Part shown: positions 43,084 to 51,510 of the stretch, one piece after another
How positions within the stretch are numbered: position 1 is the stretch's first letter
Layout: each line of letters starts with the position of its first letter
DNA from: a virus
Reading direction: 5' to 3' (one strand)
Length of the DNA: 55,442 bases
Virus record (IMG/VR): IMGVR_UViG_3300022747_000020
Coordinates: 1 to 55,442 of that record
The notes under the pieces: generated by a model
What the model saw: the letters and a program-made list of their open reading frames with translations, nothing else
Databases searched by the model: none
Told to the model about the DNA's origin: nothing
Program-made: the position numbers and the translations under genes

Positions 43084-43103
43084 TTTGTAAATAACTTTAC
43101 AAA
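43084..43103 (+). promoter_or_regulatory. TAAATA box inside a 7-bp palindrome before the prohead core gene
   Basis: TTTGTAA (43084-43090) and TTACAAA (43097-43103) flank ATAACT, with the TAAATA box at 43088-43093 lying across the first arm. It is 24 bases before the ATG, and AAGGAG follows as ribosome binding site at 43117-43122. It can be read as late promoter, as hairpin leader or as both. Confidence 0.4.
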
Positions 43104-43126
43104 GCCAAACATATTAAGGAGTTCTT

Positions 43127-44194
43127 ATGAACAAGTTTGAAAAACTAATTGAATACATTATCAATGACGAAGACCAGAAAGCTCGCGAGCTTTTCCATAG
43201 TATCGTTGTTGACAAATCACGCGACATTTATGAATCTATCATGGACGAAGAGTCTATGGAAGAAAAAGTATCCGGCGACCAAGTCGGTGCATTAGCAGGC
43301 CAATTGCAAGATGAAGAAGCTATGGGCGAAGGCGAAGGCGAAGAGTTTGATCTTGACGCTGCCGGCGACGAAGGCGATGTATCTGGCGATTTACCAGCTG
43401 GTGACATGGGCGGCGACGATTTTGGCGGCGAACCAGAAGGTGAAGATCTAGAAGACAAAGTAATGACCATTGACGCTAAGTTAGATGAGTTGTTAGCTAA
43501 GTTTGACGAAATCACTGGCGGCGACGACGATATCGATGCTAGCGATGTTGGCCATGACGAAATGGGCGACGAAGGCGGCGAAGACCTAAGTGCAGGTCCT
43601 GAAGAAGCCGGTGCTGGTCAAAACGACGACGAAATGTTTGCTGAAGGCGAAAACCCATTTGCTAAAGGTTCCGGTAAGAGCGGCGCCAGTGGCAAGAGCG
43701 GTTCTGCCAAGAGTGGAACAAGCGGAACAAGCGGTTCTGCTAAGAGTGGCAAAAGCGGTAAGCCGTTTGAAAGCCGTAGATCTACTAGCGAATTAATGCG
43801 CGAATACGTAGACAAGATCGGCGACATCTACGGTGGCCAAGGTGATGCAAGCGAAGGCGATGCAGTTGGTTCTACAGGTAAGAAGACTAGTGTTAACACT
43901 AAATCATTCCCTGGCCCAGGTGCAGACTTCGGTGGTAACGTTGTTAAGCGTACAGGCGCTGATAACGAGAACCCAGATGGCAAACCAGTCCCAAAAGCCA
44001 ACAATGAATATACAAAAGGTCAAGGCACTATTAAGTCTGGTAACGTAAACGTACCAGGTGGCAAGGCAGGCGCTCCAAAGAGCACAGGTCATGAATACAC
44101 CAAAGACGCAAAAGGCGCCGAAGGCCAAACTACCAGTGGTAAAGTATCTGTAGCAACTAAGAGTGTTCAGGTACAAAACACTGGTAAGAAGTAA
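43127..44194 (+). CDS. Prohead core protein, gp68-like, 355 aa
   Basis: MNKFEKLIEYIINDEDQKAR and FHSIVVDKSRDIYESIMDE resemble the N-terminus of prohead core proteins annotated as gp68 in T4-like phages. Residues about 50-180 are extremely acidic (GEGEGEEFDLDAAGDEGD and similar). Residues about 184-212 are Lys-Ser-Gly repeats, and the C-terminal third is Lys/Gly-rich and basic, giving a strong charge asymmetry. It is larger than T4 gp68 (141 residues). Such scaffold-core proteins are cut up by gp21, encoded next. Confidence 0.65.
   Translation: MNKFEKLIEYIINDEDQKARELFHSIVVDKSRDIYESIMDEESMEEKVSGDQVGALAGQLQDEEAMGEGEGEEFDLDAAGDEGDVSGDLPAGDMGGDDFGGEPEGEDLEDKVMTIDAKLDELLAKFDEITGGDDDIDASDVGHDEMGDEGGEDLSAGPEEAGAGQNDDEMFAEGENPFAKGSGKSGASGKSGSAKSGTSGTSGSAKSGKSGKPFESRRSTSELMREYVDKIGDIYGGQGDASEGDAVGSTGKKTSVNTKSFPGPGADFGGNVVKRTGADNENPDGKPVPKANNEYTKGQGTIKSGNVNVPGGKAGAPKSTGHEYTKDAKGAEGQTTSGKVSVATKSVQVQNTGKK
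43675..43762. repeat. Lys-Ser-Gly low-complexity repeat in prohead core gene
   Basis: Repeats of AAGAGYGG(T/C/A) encode KSGASGKSGSAKSG, TSGTSGSAKSGKSGK. The unit is about 9-15 bases and is repeated seven or more times with small changes. It forms a basic linker between the acidic and C-terminal parts of the protein. Confidence 0.7.
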
Positions 44195-44216
44195 TCGTTT
44201 AATTTAGGAACTACAG

Positions 44217-44855
44217 ATGGCTTTGTACCTAAAAGAGCACTTAACGTTTGACCGGGCAGGGATTAAGGTTTTATCCGAAGACTCTGCCGACGGAAAAGGT
44301 AAGACGCTCAAAATGGAAGGGATATTCATCCAAGGTGGCGTGAAGAACGCTAACCAGCGGGTGTATCCCGTTCATGAAATTGAACGAGCTGTTACTGCAA
44401 TTAATAGCCAACTTTCTGAGGGCTATAGCGTATTGGGTGAGTTAGATCATCCAGACGATTTAAAGATTAATTTGGACCGTGTATCTCACATGATTGAAAA
44501 AATGTGGATGGACGGCCCATGTGGTTTTGGAAAATTAAAAGTGTTACCGACTCCGATGGGCAACTTAGTTGAAGCAATGCTAACAAGCGGTGTTAAATTA
44601 GGTGTTAGCTCACGTGGATCCGGTAACGTTAACGAAGGATCGGGTCATGTTAGTGATTTTGAAATCATTACCGTTGACATCGTAGCACAACCTAGTGCCC
44701 CAAATGCATACCCTAAAGCAATCTACGAGGGCTTAATGAATATGCGTGGCGGACAACAGGTGTTTGAAATGGCACGTGAAGCCAAGGAAAATCAAAAAGT
44801 ACAAAAGTACTTGCAAGAGGAAGTTAAACGCCTCATCAAAGACCTAAAAATATAA
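44217..44855 (+). CDS. gp21: Prohead core protease gp21, 212 aa
   Basis: The conserved gp21 serine protease elements are present: GELDHPDD with catalytic H78, and GVKLGVSSRGSG with the nucleophile at S131 or S132. VKNANQRVYPVHEIERAV near residue 42 is also typical of this family. The enzyme cuts scaffold and capsid proteins after L/I-x-E sites during head maturation. It is about the usual family length. Confidence 0.93.
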   Translation: MALYLKEHLTFDRAGIKVLSEDSADGKGKTLKMEGIFIQGGVKNANQRVYPVHEIERAVTAINSQLSEGYSVLGELDHPDDLKINLDRVSHMIEKMWMDGPCGFGKLKVLPTPMGNLVEAMLTSGVKLGVSSRGSGNVNEGSGHVSDFEIITVDIVAQPSAPNAYPKAIYEGLMNMRGGQQVFEMAREAKENQKVQKYLQEEVKRLIKDLKI

Positions 44856-44869
44856 GGAGAAATATCCAA

Positions 44870-45988
44870 ATGTTAGATGCTATCAAACCATTGTTGGATA
44901 ACGGAATTATCAACGAAGACACACGTCAAGCGATCTCCGAAGCATGGGAATCTCGTATTGCCGAAGCTAAAGAATCTGTACGTGCTGAACTCCGCGAGGA
45001 ATTCGCTCAACGTTACCAACATGACAAACAAGTTATGGTTGAAGCTCTAGACAAAATGGTTACCGAGTCTCTCACTGCTGAACTTTCTGAGTTCGCAGAC
45101 GAAAAGAAAAGATTAGCTGAAGACCGTGTTAAGTTTAAACAAAGCATGGTAGAAAGCGCAGACAAGTTCAATAACTTCATGGTTAGCAAGCTAGCCGAAG
45201 AAATTAAAGAACTTCGTTCGGATCGCAAAGTTTACGAAGCTGCCGTTGGCAAGCTAGAGAAGTTTGTAATTCGTGCGCTGGCAGAAGAAATTAAAGAATT
45301 TGAACAAGACAAGAAAGCAGTTGTTGAAACTAAAGTTCGTCTAGTTCGTGAAGGTAAAGCTAAATTAGCTGAACTTCAATCTAAGTTCATTAAACAATCA
45401 GCTGCCGCTGTACAAGAGGCCGTAACCAGTTCGTTAGAGTCAGAATTGACTCAACTAAAAGAAGACATCCAAGTTGCTCGCGAGAACATGTTTGGTCGTC
45501 GTTTATTCGAAGCGTTTGCAAGCGAATTCGCAGGTACTCATTTAAATGAGAACAAGCAAATCCGTGAATTACAAGCAAAATTTGCTATGGTAACTTCAAA
45601 GCTATCTGAAGCAGTTCAGACAATTGAGAAGAAGCAAACATTAGTTGAGACTAAAGAGAAGGAAATCCGCATTATTAAGGAATCAGCAGACCGTAAGGAA
45701 AAACTTGCTGAAATGCTAAAACCTCTAAACAAGGAAAAAGCAACCGTTATGCGTGATTTACTAGAAGGTGTGCAGACAAATAATTTGCAATCTGCATACG
45801 AAAAGTATCTACCAGCAGTTCTAAACAACAGTTCTGTTAAAGCCCCGGCCGCATCGGCAAAGGTGTTAACAGAAAGTCGTACAGAAGTCACTGGTGATAA
45901 AACTGCTAAAACTGCCGTTAGTGTAAATACACAAACCGACGACATGTCGAATGTGTACGAAATTAAACGTTTAGCAGGGCTTAAATAA
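44870..45988 (+). CDS. gp22: Scaffold prohead core protein gp22, 372 aa
   Basis: MLDAIKPLLDNGIINEDTRQ and AISEAWESRIAEAKE begin a nearly continuous Glu/Lys/Ala coiled coil reaching about residue 300, as in gp22. The motif NIYEIKRLAGLK-like ending (VYEIKRLAGLK) is the conserved C-terminal peptide of these scaffolds. AGGAG lies just before the ATG. gp22 forms the inner core of the prohead and is degraded by gp21. Confidence 0.88.
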   Translation: MLDAIKPLLDNGIINEDTRQAISEAWESRIAEAKESVRAELREEFAQRYQHDKQVMVEALDKMVTESLTAELSEFADEKKRLAEDRVKFKQSMVESADKFNNFMVSKLAEEIKELRSDRKVYEAAVGKLEKFVIRALAEEIKEFEQDKKAVVETKVRLVREGKAKLAELQSKFIKQSAAAVQEAVTSSLESELTQLKEDIQVARENMFGRRLFEAFASEFAGTHLNENKQIRELQAKFAMVTSKLSEAVQTIEKKQTLVETKEKEIRIIKESADRKEKLAEMLKPLNKEKATVMRDLLEGVQTNNLQSAYEKYLPAVLNNSSVKAPAASAKVLTESRTEVTGDKTAKTAVSVNTQTDDMSNVYEIKRLAGLK

Positions 45989-45991
45989 ACC

Positions 45992-45998
45992 CTAAATA
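45992..45998 (+). promoter_or_regulatory. Candidate late promoter box CTAAATA before gp23
   Basis: CCTAAATAGGAG lies 16 bases before the major capsid ATG and overlaps the AGGAG ribosome binding site. A related TTAAATAAAC at 45981-45990 overlaps the gp22 stop. Either would boost capsid protein expression. Confidence 0.45.
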
Positions 45999-46013
45999 GG
46001 AGAAAAAGGTATT

Positions 46014-47192
46014 ATGACACAAGCATTATTAGAAAGCCGTTGGGGCCAAACAAAAGAAGCCCTGTTAGAAGGCTTAAACGGTTCTAAAAGAACCACAATG
46101 GGTGTTATCTTAGAGAACACTCGCAAGATGTTGGCAGAAAATGCCACAGGTGGTGCAACACAAGCAAGTAACGTAGCTACACTTAACCGTGTAATTCTAC
46201 CAGTTATTCGCCGTGTTATGCCAACAGTTATCGCTAACGAAATCGTTGGTGTACAACCAATGACTGGCCCAGTTGCTCAAATCCACACTTTACGTGTACG
46301 TTACGCTGATAGCGTAGCTGATAGCAGCAGCTTTGCAACTAGCGTTAACGCTGGTGACGAAGCATTGAGCCCATTCAAGATTGCGTCTGCTTATTCTGGT
46401 TCTAATACAACTGGTCAAGCAACAAGTACAGCAGCTCTTGAAGGCGTTGCAGGTAACCGTATCAACGTTCAAATCTTGAAACAAGTTGTTGAAGCTAAGA
46501 CTCGTAAGTTAAGCGCTCGCTGGACTTTCGAAGCCGCGCAAGATGCACAATCTATGCACGGTTTGGATGTTGAAGCTGAAATTATGGCAGCTTTGGCTCA
46601 AGAAATTACAGTTGAAATCGACCAAGAAATCTTGGGTAGCCTACGTGCACTAGCTGCAACTGACTACACATACGACCAAGCTGCCGTTTCTGGTACAGCT
46701 ACATTCGTTGGTGATGAACACGCTGCTCTAGCAGTGTTGATCAACCGTACAGCTAACTTGATCGCACAACGTACACGTCGTGGCGCAGGTAACTGGGCAG
46801 TTGTATCTCCAGCTGCATTGACAGTATTGCAAAGTGCAACTACTTCTGCATTCGCTCGTACTACAGAAGGTACATTCGAAGCTCCAACAAACACCAAGTT
46901 CGTTGGTACATTGAACGGCGCAATGAAGATTTATGTTGACGGTTATGCTAACGACAGCGCCGCTGTATTGGTTGGTTATAAAGGTTCTAGCGAAGCAGAT
47001 GCTGCTGCGTTCTATTGCCCTTACATCCCATTGATGAGCTCTGGTGTTGTTCTTGACCCAAGCACTTTCGAACCAGTAGTATCGTTCATGACACGTTACG
47101 GCTATGTTGAGTTAACAAACACAGCATCGTCTCTAGGTAACGCTGGTGACTACGTTGGTGAGATTGCTGTTACTAACTTGTCTTTCCAATAA
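46014..47192 (+). CDS. gp23: Major capsid protein gp23, 392 aa
   Basis: TLNRVILPVIRRVMPTVIAN, EIVGVQPMTGPVAQIHTLRV and RYGYVELTNTASSLGNAGDY are conserved gp23 segments of the HK97 fold. LAE|N at residues 40-43 fits the L/I-x-E rule for gp21 cleavage, predicting a mature protein of 350 residues. At 392 residues it is clearly shorter than T4 gp23 (521), with less of the inserted domain. It ends the head operon and is followed by a strong terminator. Confidence 0.93.
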   Translation: MTQALLESRWGQTKEALLEGLNGSKRTTMGVILENTRKMLAENATGGATQASNVATLNRVILPVIRRVMPTVIANEIVGVQPMTGPVAQIHTLRVRYADSVADSSSFATSVNAGDEALSPFKIASAYSGSNTTGQATSTAALEGVAGNRINVQILKQVVEAKTRKLSARWTFEAAQDAQSMHGLDVEAEIMAALAQEITVEIDQEILGSLRALAATDYTYDQAAVSGTATFVGDEHAALAVLINRTANLIAQRTRRGAGNWAVVSPAALTVLQSATTSAFARTTEGTFEAPTNTKFVGTLNGAMKIYVDGYANDSAAVLVGYKGSSEADAAAFYCPYIPLMSSGVVLDPSTFEPVVSFMTRYGYVELTNTASSLGNAGDYVGEIAVTNLSFQ

Positions 47193-47228
47193 TTTGGAAA
47201 CCAATTAACCCCAGCAATGGGAAGTTAC

Positions 47229-47254
47229 AAAAAGGCTCTTCGGAGCCTTTTTTG
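47229..47254 (+). terminator. Rho-independent terminator after gp23
   Basis: AAAAGGCTC and GAGCCTTTT form a 9-bp stem closed by a TTCG tetraloop, followed by TTTG. It separates the head operon from the SGNH/glycosyltransferase cassette. Confidence 0.9.
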
Positions 47255-47269
47255 TTGGCTAAGTAATGT

Positions 47270-47980
47270 ATGAAAACTCTATTAGTGGGGTTCGGGGATA
47301 GTTGGACATATGGATCCGAACTAGACCGACCGCAAGAACAAAATTGGTTAGCACATCTTGCCCGCAAGAAATCCGCAGAAGCATTAAACCTTAGTTGTCC
47401 TGCCAGCAGTATAGGACACTTAACAGTTCAATTATTTGACTATATAAACCAAGCTGATCAATATCAAGATTATAAAAAGATATTCATGGTTGGATTGTCT
47501 GGTCCCACTAGGTACTTGTCCTACAGTAATAATCTCAAAGAGTTTGTTAACATTACTCCCGAAGCAAACTACCGTACGGGCAACATACATCGATCCGGGC
47601 GTCCGCCTGAAGTAGTACACGAGTTTAAATCATTGGCAAACGAAATGTATCGTACGGTTGAATGCAGTGAATATAACAATTTCATTGCTGCACAGACAAT
47701 ATTTGCATTTCAACAGTACTGCAACAACAACGATATAGACTGCCTATTTTTTAGCTATTTTCAGTCAATTGACCTAGGTCAATACGCAAATATTGTGGAT
47801 ATGAGAACCGTATGTGATGGTACTATAACTTATGCACTAACTGGGCAAGAATACTCTTTGCCCTCAATTACTACAAATCAATTCTTTTTAGGCAAGCTGT
47901 TTCACCCTAATCAACACGGGCACATTCAAATAGCAGAAATTCTAAATGCAGTATATTCCGAAAAATACACAAGGTATTGA
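47270..47980 (+). CDS. SGNH/GDSL-type hydrolase, 236 aa
   Basis: LLVGFGDSWTYGSEL holds the nucleophile region (D10, S11), and LFHPNQHGHIQIAEIL near residue 212 holds the C-terminal catalytic histidine in the form HPNxxGH. The aspartate normally three residues before that histidine is absent. Members of the superfamily remove acyl groups from sugars or other esters. It starts 16 bases after the gp23 terminator and overlaps the next gene by 35 bases. The substrate is unknown. Confidence 0.7.
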   Translation: MKTLLVGFGDSWTYGSELDRPQEQNWLAHLARKKSAEALNLSCPASSIGHLTVQLFDYINQADQYQDYKKIFMVGLSGPTRYLSYSNNLKEFVNITPEANYRTGNIHRSGRPPEVVHEFKSLANEMYRTVECSEYNNFIAAQTIFAFQQYCNNNDIDCLFFSYFQSIDLGQYANIVDMRTVCDGTITYALTGQEYSLPSITTNQFFLGKLFHPNQHGHIQIAEILNAVYSEKYTRY

Positions 47981-48932
47981 AGGCGACGATTTACCTTTTC
48001 ATATGAAGTTACTGGGATTAGACGCCAGTAACCTTCCCGACGATGTTTATTTTTATCCTCTAGTAGATCACTACAACTCGCATAAATTGGTATGGGAAAC
48101 TACTACAACACATCTAGCACAAGAAGCCCGCACGGTGGTATTTTATGACTTAGTTAATACAAGCGATCACGACCATCAGAGATTTTGTAAATTTGTATCC
48201 AGCTTCGATCACCCTAACAAAGTATATCTCACTGTAAACCAAAGTCCTAAGTTAAAATTATCCAACGTGAAAATAATCCCATGGGACTTTATGTGGAACA
48301 GATTTAAAGCATACTACACAGAATCTATTCCTGAGTCATTACACTTGCATCATTTCATGTATCAAGGATACCACGTTCCCGAGTTAGATTTTATCAATAA
48401 TAGATCTAAATTGTTTATGAGTTTATTGGGACGAGAGTACGGATGGAGAAAAGATCTATACGAATACGTAAAAGACCTCGACGGCTATATATCAAATAGA
48501 AGTCAGGGATTGTACTTAGAGCCAGAAAGTGTAGTTGGTGCATTTAGTCCTGTACCTAATCATTTTTACCTAGACAGTTATATCAGCATCTATGTGGAAA
48601 GTAATTGCGTAGAACCCGAGCTAATACACTTAACGGAAAAAACATTTGACCCATTGATTAAAGGGCACATTATCTTGCCGTTTGCCAATCCTGGAAGCAT
48701 ACAACGTATTAGAGAACTAGGGTTTCAATTGGCTCCGTTTGTTAATTACAGCTTTGACACTATAGAGAATCCAGCTGATAGATTTGCAGCATTAACCAAG
48801 GAGTTTAACAGATTACAGTCTTTGGACATTCCCAAGCTGTATACTGATTATCAAGATATTTTTATATACAATCAACGATGCTTGCATGCTATTCCTTACG
48901 ATACAAGACTAAGAGAACTTTTCAATGTATAA
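47946..48932 (+). CDS. Glycosyltransferase-like protein, 328 aa
   Basis: The C-terminal half contains YISIYVESNCVEPELIHLTE and KTFDPLIKGHIILPFANPG (about residues 212-252). This resembles the TEKxxxPLxxGxxPxxxG signature of the GT10 (fucosyltransferase-like) and related GT-B families. The N-terminal half has no firm motif. It overlaps both SGNH hydrolase genes (35 bases before, 8 after), so the three are made together. It probably acts on a glycan of the virion or host envelope, which is inference. Confidence 0.5.
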   Translation: MQYIPKNTQGIEGDDLPFHMKLLGLDASNLPDDVYFYPLVDHYNSHKLVWETTTTHLAQEARTVVFYDLVNTSDHDHQRFCKFVSSFDHPNKVYLTVNQSPKLKLSNVKIIPWDFMWNRFKAYYTESIPESLHLHHFMYQGYHVPELDFINNRSKLFMSLLGREYGWRKDLYEYVKDLDGYISNRSQGLYLEPESVVGAFSPVPNHFYLDSYISIYVESNCVEPELIHLTEKTFDPLIKGHIILPFANPGSIQRIRELGFQLAPFVNYSFDTIENPADRFAALTKEFNRLQSLDIPKLYTDYQDIFIYNQRCLHAIPYDTRLRELFNV

Positions 48933-49794
48933 ATTTTACAAGACATTAACTGAAGAAGATGCAATAGATCATAAACAAAGCAATTATGATCCGGCTAATC
49001 CCTATACATATCGACGTTGGTATCACGAAGATATACAAGACAAAGATACTTTATTGATCACCGTCGGTGACAGTTGGACATGGGGTGATCATCTGGGCTG
49101 TATTGATTGGGACAAGGCCAGTGACGATCCTGTTAGGCTTACTCAAATATACGGAAGGAAGCTAGCAGATCATATGGGTGCAGATTGGGTTAATATAGCT
49201 CGCCCTGGCTGTAGCAATTACTGGATGTTAGAAAAGTTAGAAGCAATACAGCCCTTTTTGTATCAATACAAATCAGTGCATATTGTGATAACACTAACTG
49301 AGGATCTAAGGGAAGCAAGATATAATCGGTCTGTTGATCTAGGGCCTATATATAAATCGTTTGCAGATAATTCTGCTACCTTAAAGTATTTTCTTGTACA
49401 GGTTGAGCGTTATTTGTTTAACAGTATCGAAACAATTGTTAATCGTCATCCAACTGTTCATTGGTATGTGACCAGGGCATTTACGGATGTATGGGAAGAA
49501 AACAAGCGTTTGTTTTTACTTGATAAAACCTGGTGTGATGTAATACAAGACAAAATACAATTTGACCGATATTTTAAAGTAGTCCCGTTTGTGGGACAAA
49601 TGGCCACTGGGCCATTGAATGATTATTATATGAAGACTGAGTTTAAGGAAGAGTTCCTGGAAATAATGCAGCTAGTAGAATACAGATGGAATTTCCTTGG
49701 AGCTAGTGAATACAATTTAAAAGGCAGTACATATCATCCCAACCCAGCCGGTCATCAGCTTTGGGCTGACTATCTTTTTTCTAAGATGCAATAA
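48925..49794 (+). CDS. Second SGNH/GDSL-type hydrolase, 289 aa
   Basis: LLITVGDSWTWGDHLG (D49, S50) and TYHPNPAGHQLWADYL (H271) repeat the motif pair of the first hydrolase in this cassette: GDSWTxG at the N-terminus and HPNxxGH at the C-terminus. The middle sequences are not alike, so this is an old paralogue or a separate acquisition. The usual aspartate before H271 is again missing. There is no signal peptide, so it acts in the cytoplasm or on the virion. Confidence 0.65.
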   Translation: MYKFYKTLTEEDAIDHKQSNYDPANPYTYRRWYHEDIQDKDTLLITVGDSWTWGDHLGCIDWDKASDDPVRLTQIYGRKLADHMGADWVNIARPGCSNYWMLEKLEAIQPFLYQYKSVHIVITLTEDLREARYNRSVDLGPIYKSFADNSATLKYFLVQVERYLFNSIETIVNRHPTVHWYVTRAFTDVWEENKRLFLLDKTWCDVIQDKIQFDRYFKVVPFVGQMATGPLNDYYMKTEFKEEFLEIMQLVEYRWNFLGASEYNLKGSTYHPNPAGHQLWADYLFSKMQ

Positions 49795-49797
49795 ATA
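49791..49797 (+). promoter_or_regulatory. Candidate late promoter box ATAAATA
   Basis: AATAAATATATAG overlaps the stop of the second SGNH gene and lies 72 bases before the next ATG. The leader then has a small hairpin (CGGAG/CTCCG) and an AAAGGAA ribosome binding site. Confidence 0.45.
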
Positions 49798-49868
49798 TAT
49801 AGTTCATAAGAACTCTCGGAGCACCACTCCGTGTAGCCTAGAACGCTATTTAATAAAGGAAAAATAAA

Positions 49869-50525
49869 ATGGCAAATAAATTAAAAATTACAAAAACAAA
49901 CAGTGGAATTCATGACCAATATGTTAGCCCAACATTGGTAAACGGGTCTCACATTGGCGGCACAGGCGGCCTAACTAGCCAAACTGGTTTACAAATTCAA
50001 CCCCAAGTTTACGTAACTGGTGGAAGTTCTCTAGCTGGTAGCATTGTGCGTCAAAAAGGTGCACACAAGTTTAAAGTCACTGATGGTACTTTAAACGGCA
50101 CCTGCGTATTAACTAACAACCCTAACTTAGTAGCCGGTCAGATGAACATTCTTGTTAATTTAAACACTGCGGCAGCTAATATCGCAGCAGCCAACGTAGC
50201 TGGTGGAGCAACAAGCACAACCGTAACGTATGACACTCGTACAGCAGTTACTGGCCCAGTGGCTATGCCACGTGTTGGCGACTATGTAATCTGGACTAGT
50301 CCAAGTGCCAACATTGGCGGCGTGGTTGCAGTTACCGCAGTTAACGGTAGCACATTCACTATCGGTACAATTGGCAACGTAGCAGCAGCAACTGGTGTAA
50401 CAGTTACAACTAGTACATATGCCAACCGTATTTCTAACAAGTTTGTGTCTGATTTTAACGGTACTAAGTTCCGTTATCATTTAGCTGCACCTGATGCGAC
50501 TTTTGTTCAAGTTCAATCTGCGTAA
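49869..50525 (+). CDS. Virion structural protein, possible capsid-associated, 218 aa
   Basis: A beta-rich, Thr/Ala/Asn-rich protein with KGAHKFKVTDGTLNGTCVL (about residue 64) and ISNKFVSDFNGTKFRYHL near the end, a pattern I recognise from structural proteins of marine T4-like phages. It is transcribed alone, between a late box with a leader and a terminator, which suggests high copy number. A capsid decoration or head-surface protein is possible. Confidence 0.55.
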   Translation: MANKLKITKTNSGIHDQYVSPTLVNGSHIGGTGGLTSQTGLQIQPQVYVTGGSSLAGSIVRQKGAHKFKVTDGTLNGTCVLTNNPNLVAGQMNILVNLNTAAANIAAANVAGGATSTTVTYDTRTAVTGPVAMPRVGDYVIWTSPSANIGGVVAVTAVNGSTFTIGTIGNVAAATGVTVTTSTYANRISNKFVSDFNGTKFRYHLAAPDATFVQVQSA

Positions 50526-50540
50526 TTAATATAATTGTGC

Positions 50541-50568
50541 TGAAAGCGGCTTCGGCCGCTTTTCTTTT
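50541..50568 (+). terminator. Rho-independent terminator
   Basis: AAAGCGGC (50543-50550) and GCCGCTTT (50555-50562) close a TTCG tetraloop and are followed by TCTTTT. The stem is 8 bp and very similar in design to the one after gp23. Confidence 0.9.
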
Positions 50569-50592
50569 GAAAAAACATTCTTTTTGTTTGGG

Positions 50593-50599
50593 CTAAATA
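50593..50599 (+). promoter_or_regulatory. Candidate late promoter box CTAAATA
   Basis: GGGCTAAATATACT lies 22 bases before the ATG at 50621 and directly after a terminator, so it is well placed to start a new late transcript. Confidence 0.55.
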
Positions 50600-50620
50600 T
50601 ACTAAAACAAGGTTTTCGCG

Positions 50621-51187
50621 ATGGCAACAATAAAGAATGTTTCTGACAGTTATGTAATAAATGTACCCTTAATGACAGTTAATGGTAACTTTATTGTAAC
50701 TGGCAACACTACTTCGGTATCTAGTACAAACACCAACGTTAAAGACAACATCATTACCCTAAACAAGGGCGAAGTTGGGTCTGGAGTATCGTCGGGTTAT
50801 GCAGGCATCGAAATCGATCGTGGACTATTAGCTAACGTTCAGATACGTTGGGACGAAACGTTTGATAAGTGGCAAGTTACTTCCGACGGTTCTACCTTTT
50901 CTAATATTGCTATTGCAAGTCCAACTGGCGGTCTGACTTTAACAGCAAACTTAGATATGTTGGCATACAGTATCTACAGCAGCAGCAATGGTAATGTCAG
51001 GTTTGACGACAACATTGCAATACAAACAACTACTATCGATCCTCCTGCATATTCAGGATATAACACTGTATTTTCTAAGACCCCTGGCGGTGGTGGCTCG
51101 GGATTATATGTAGTAAACGATACAACTGCATCGTCGGAACTAGCTACTCAAAGTGCTGCAATTAAGTACAGCATTATTTTCGGATAA
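50621..51187 (+). CDS. Virion structural protein, fibre-like, 188 aa
   Basis: NGNFIVTGNTTSVSSTNTNV followed by KDNIITLNKGEVGSGVSSGY and AGIEIDRG is a beta-solenoid-type pattern common in structural proteins of marine T4-like phages. RWDETFDKWQVTSDG follows near residue 77. It opens a run of small structural genes. No enzymatic motif is visible. Confidence 0.6.
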   Translation: MATIKNVSDSYVINVPLMTVNGNFIVTGNTTSVSSTNTNVKDNIITLNKGEVGSGVSSGYAGIEIDRGLLANVQIRWDETFDKWQVTSDGSTFSNIAIASPTGGLTLTANLDMLAYSIYSSSNGNVRFDDNIAIQTTTIDPPAYSGYNTVFSKTPGGGGSGLYVVNDTTASSELATQSAAIKYSIIFG

Positions 51188-51196
51188 GGATTTACA

Positions 51197-51508
51197 ATGG
51201 CAATTAAAAATACAGTCTTAACATCGGGCACAGCCTCGAGCATTTATACAAGTAGTGGCAGCAGTGCTATTACTACTATTCACTTGTGCAACACAACCGG
51301 TGCAACAGTAACCGCTAACGTATATCTAGTACCATCGGGCAACATTGCTGGCGCAGGTAATGCAATCTATACAAACCTAAGCATCACTGGACAAAACACT
51401 TATATCGTTTACGCTGAAAAGTTTATTTTAGCAAACGGTGATCAAATTGATGCCAACTGTAGCGCCGCAAACTCAATCACTGCCACAGTAAGTTCGATCG
51501 GAATCTAA
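51197..51508 (+). CDS. Small beta-rich virion protein, 103 aa
   Basis: The sequence (TSGTASSIYTSSGSSAITTI, HLCNTTGATVTANVYLVPSG) looks like a small all-beta domain. Similar domains act as heads or connectors in fibre complexes. It is packed tightly between the flanking structural genes (9 bases before, 2 after) with AAGGA as ribosome binding site. Confidence 0.55.
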   Translation: MAIKNTVLTSGTASSIYTSSGSSAITTIHLCNTTGATVTANVYLVPSGNIAGAGNAIYTNLSITGQNTYIVYAEKFILANGDQIDANCSAANSITATVSSIGI

Positions 51509-51510
51509 TA

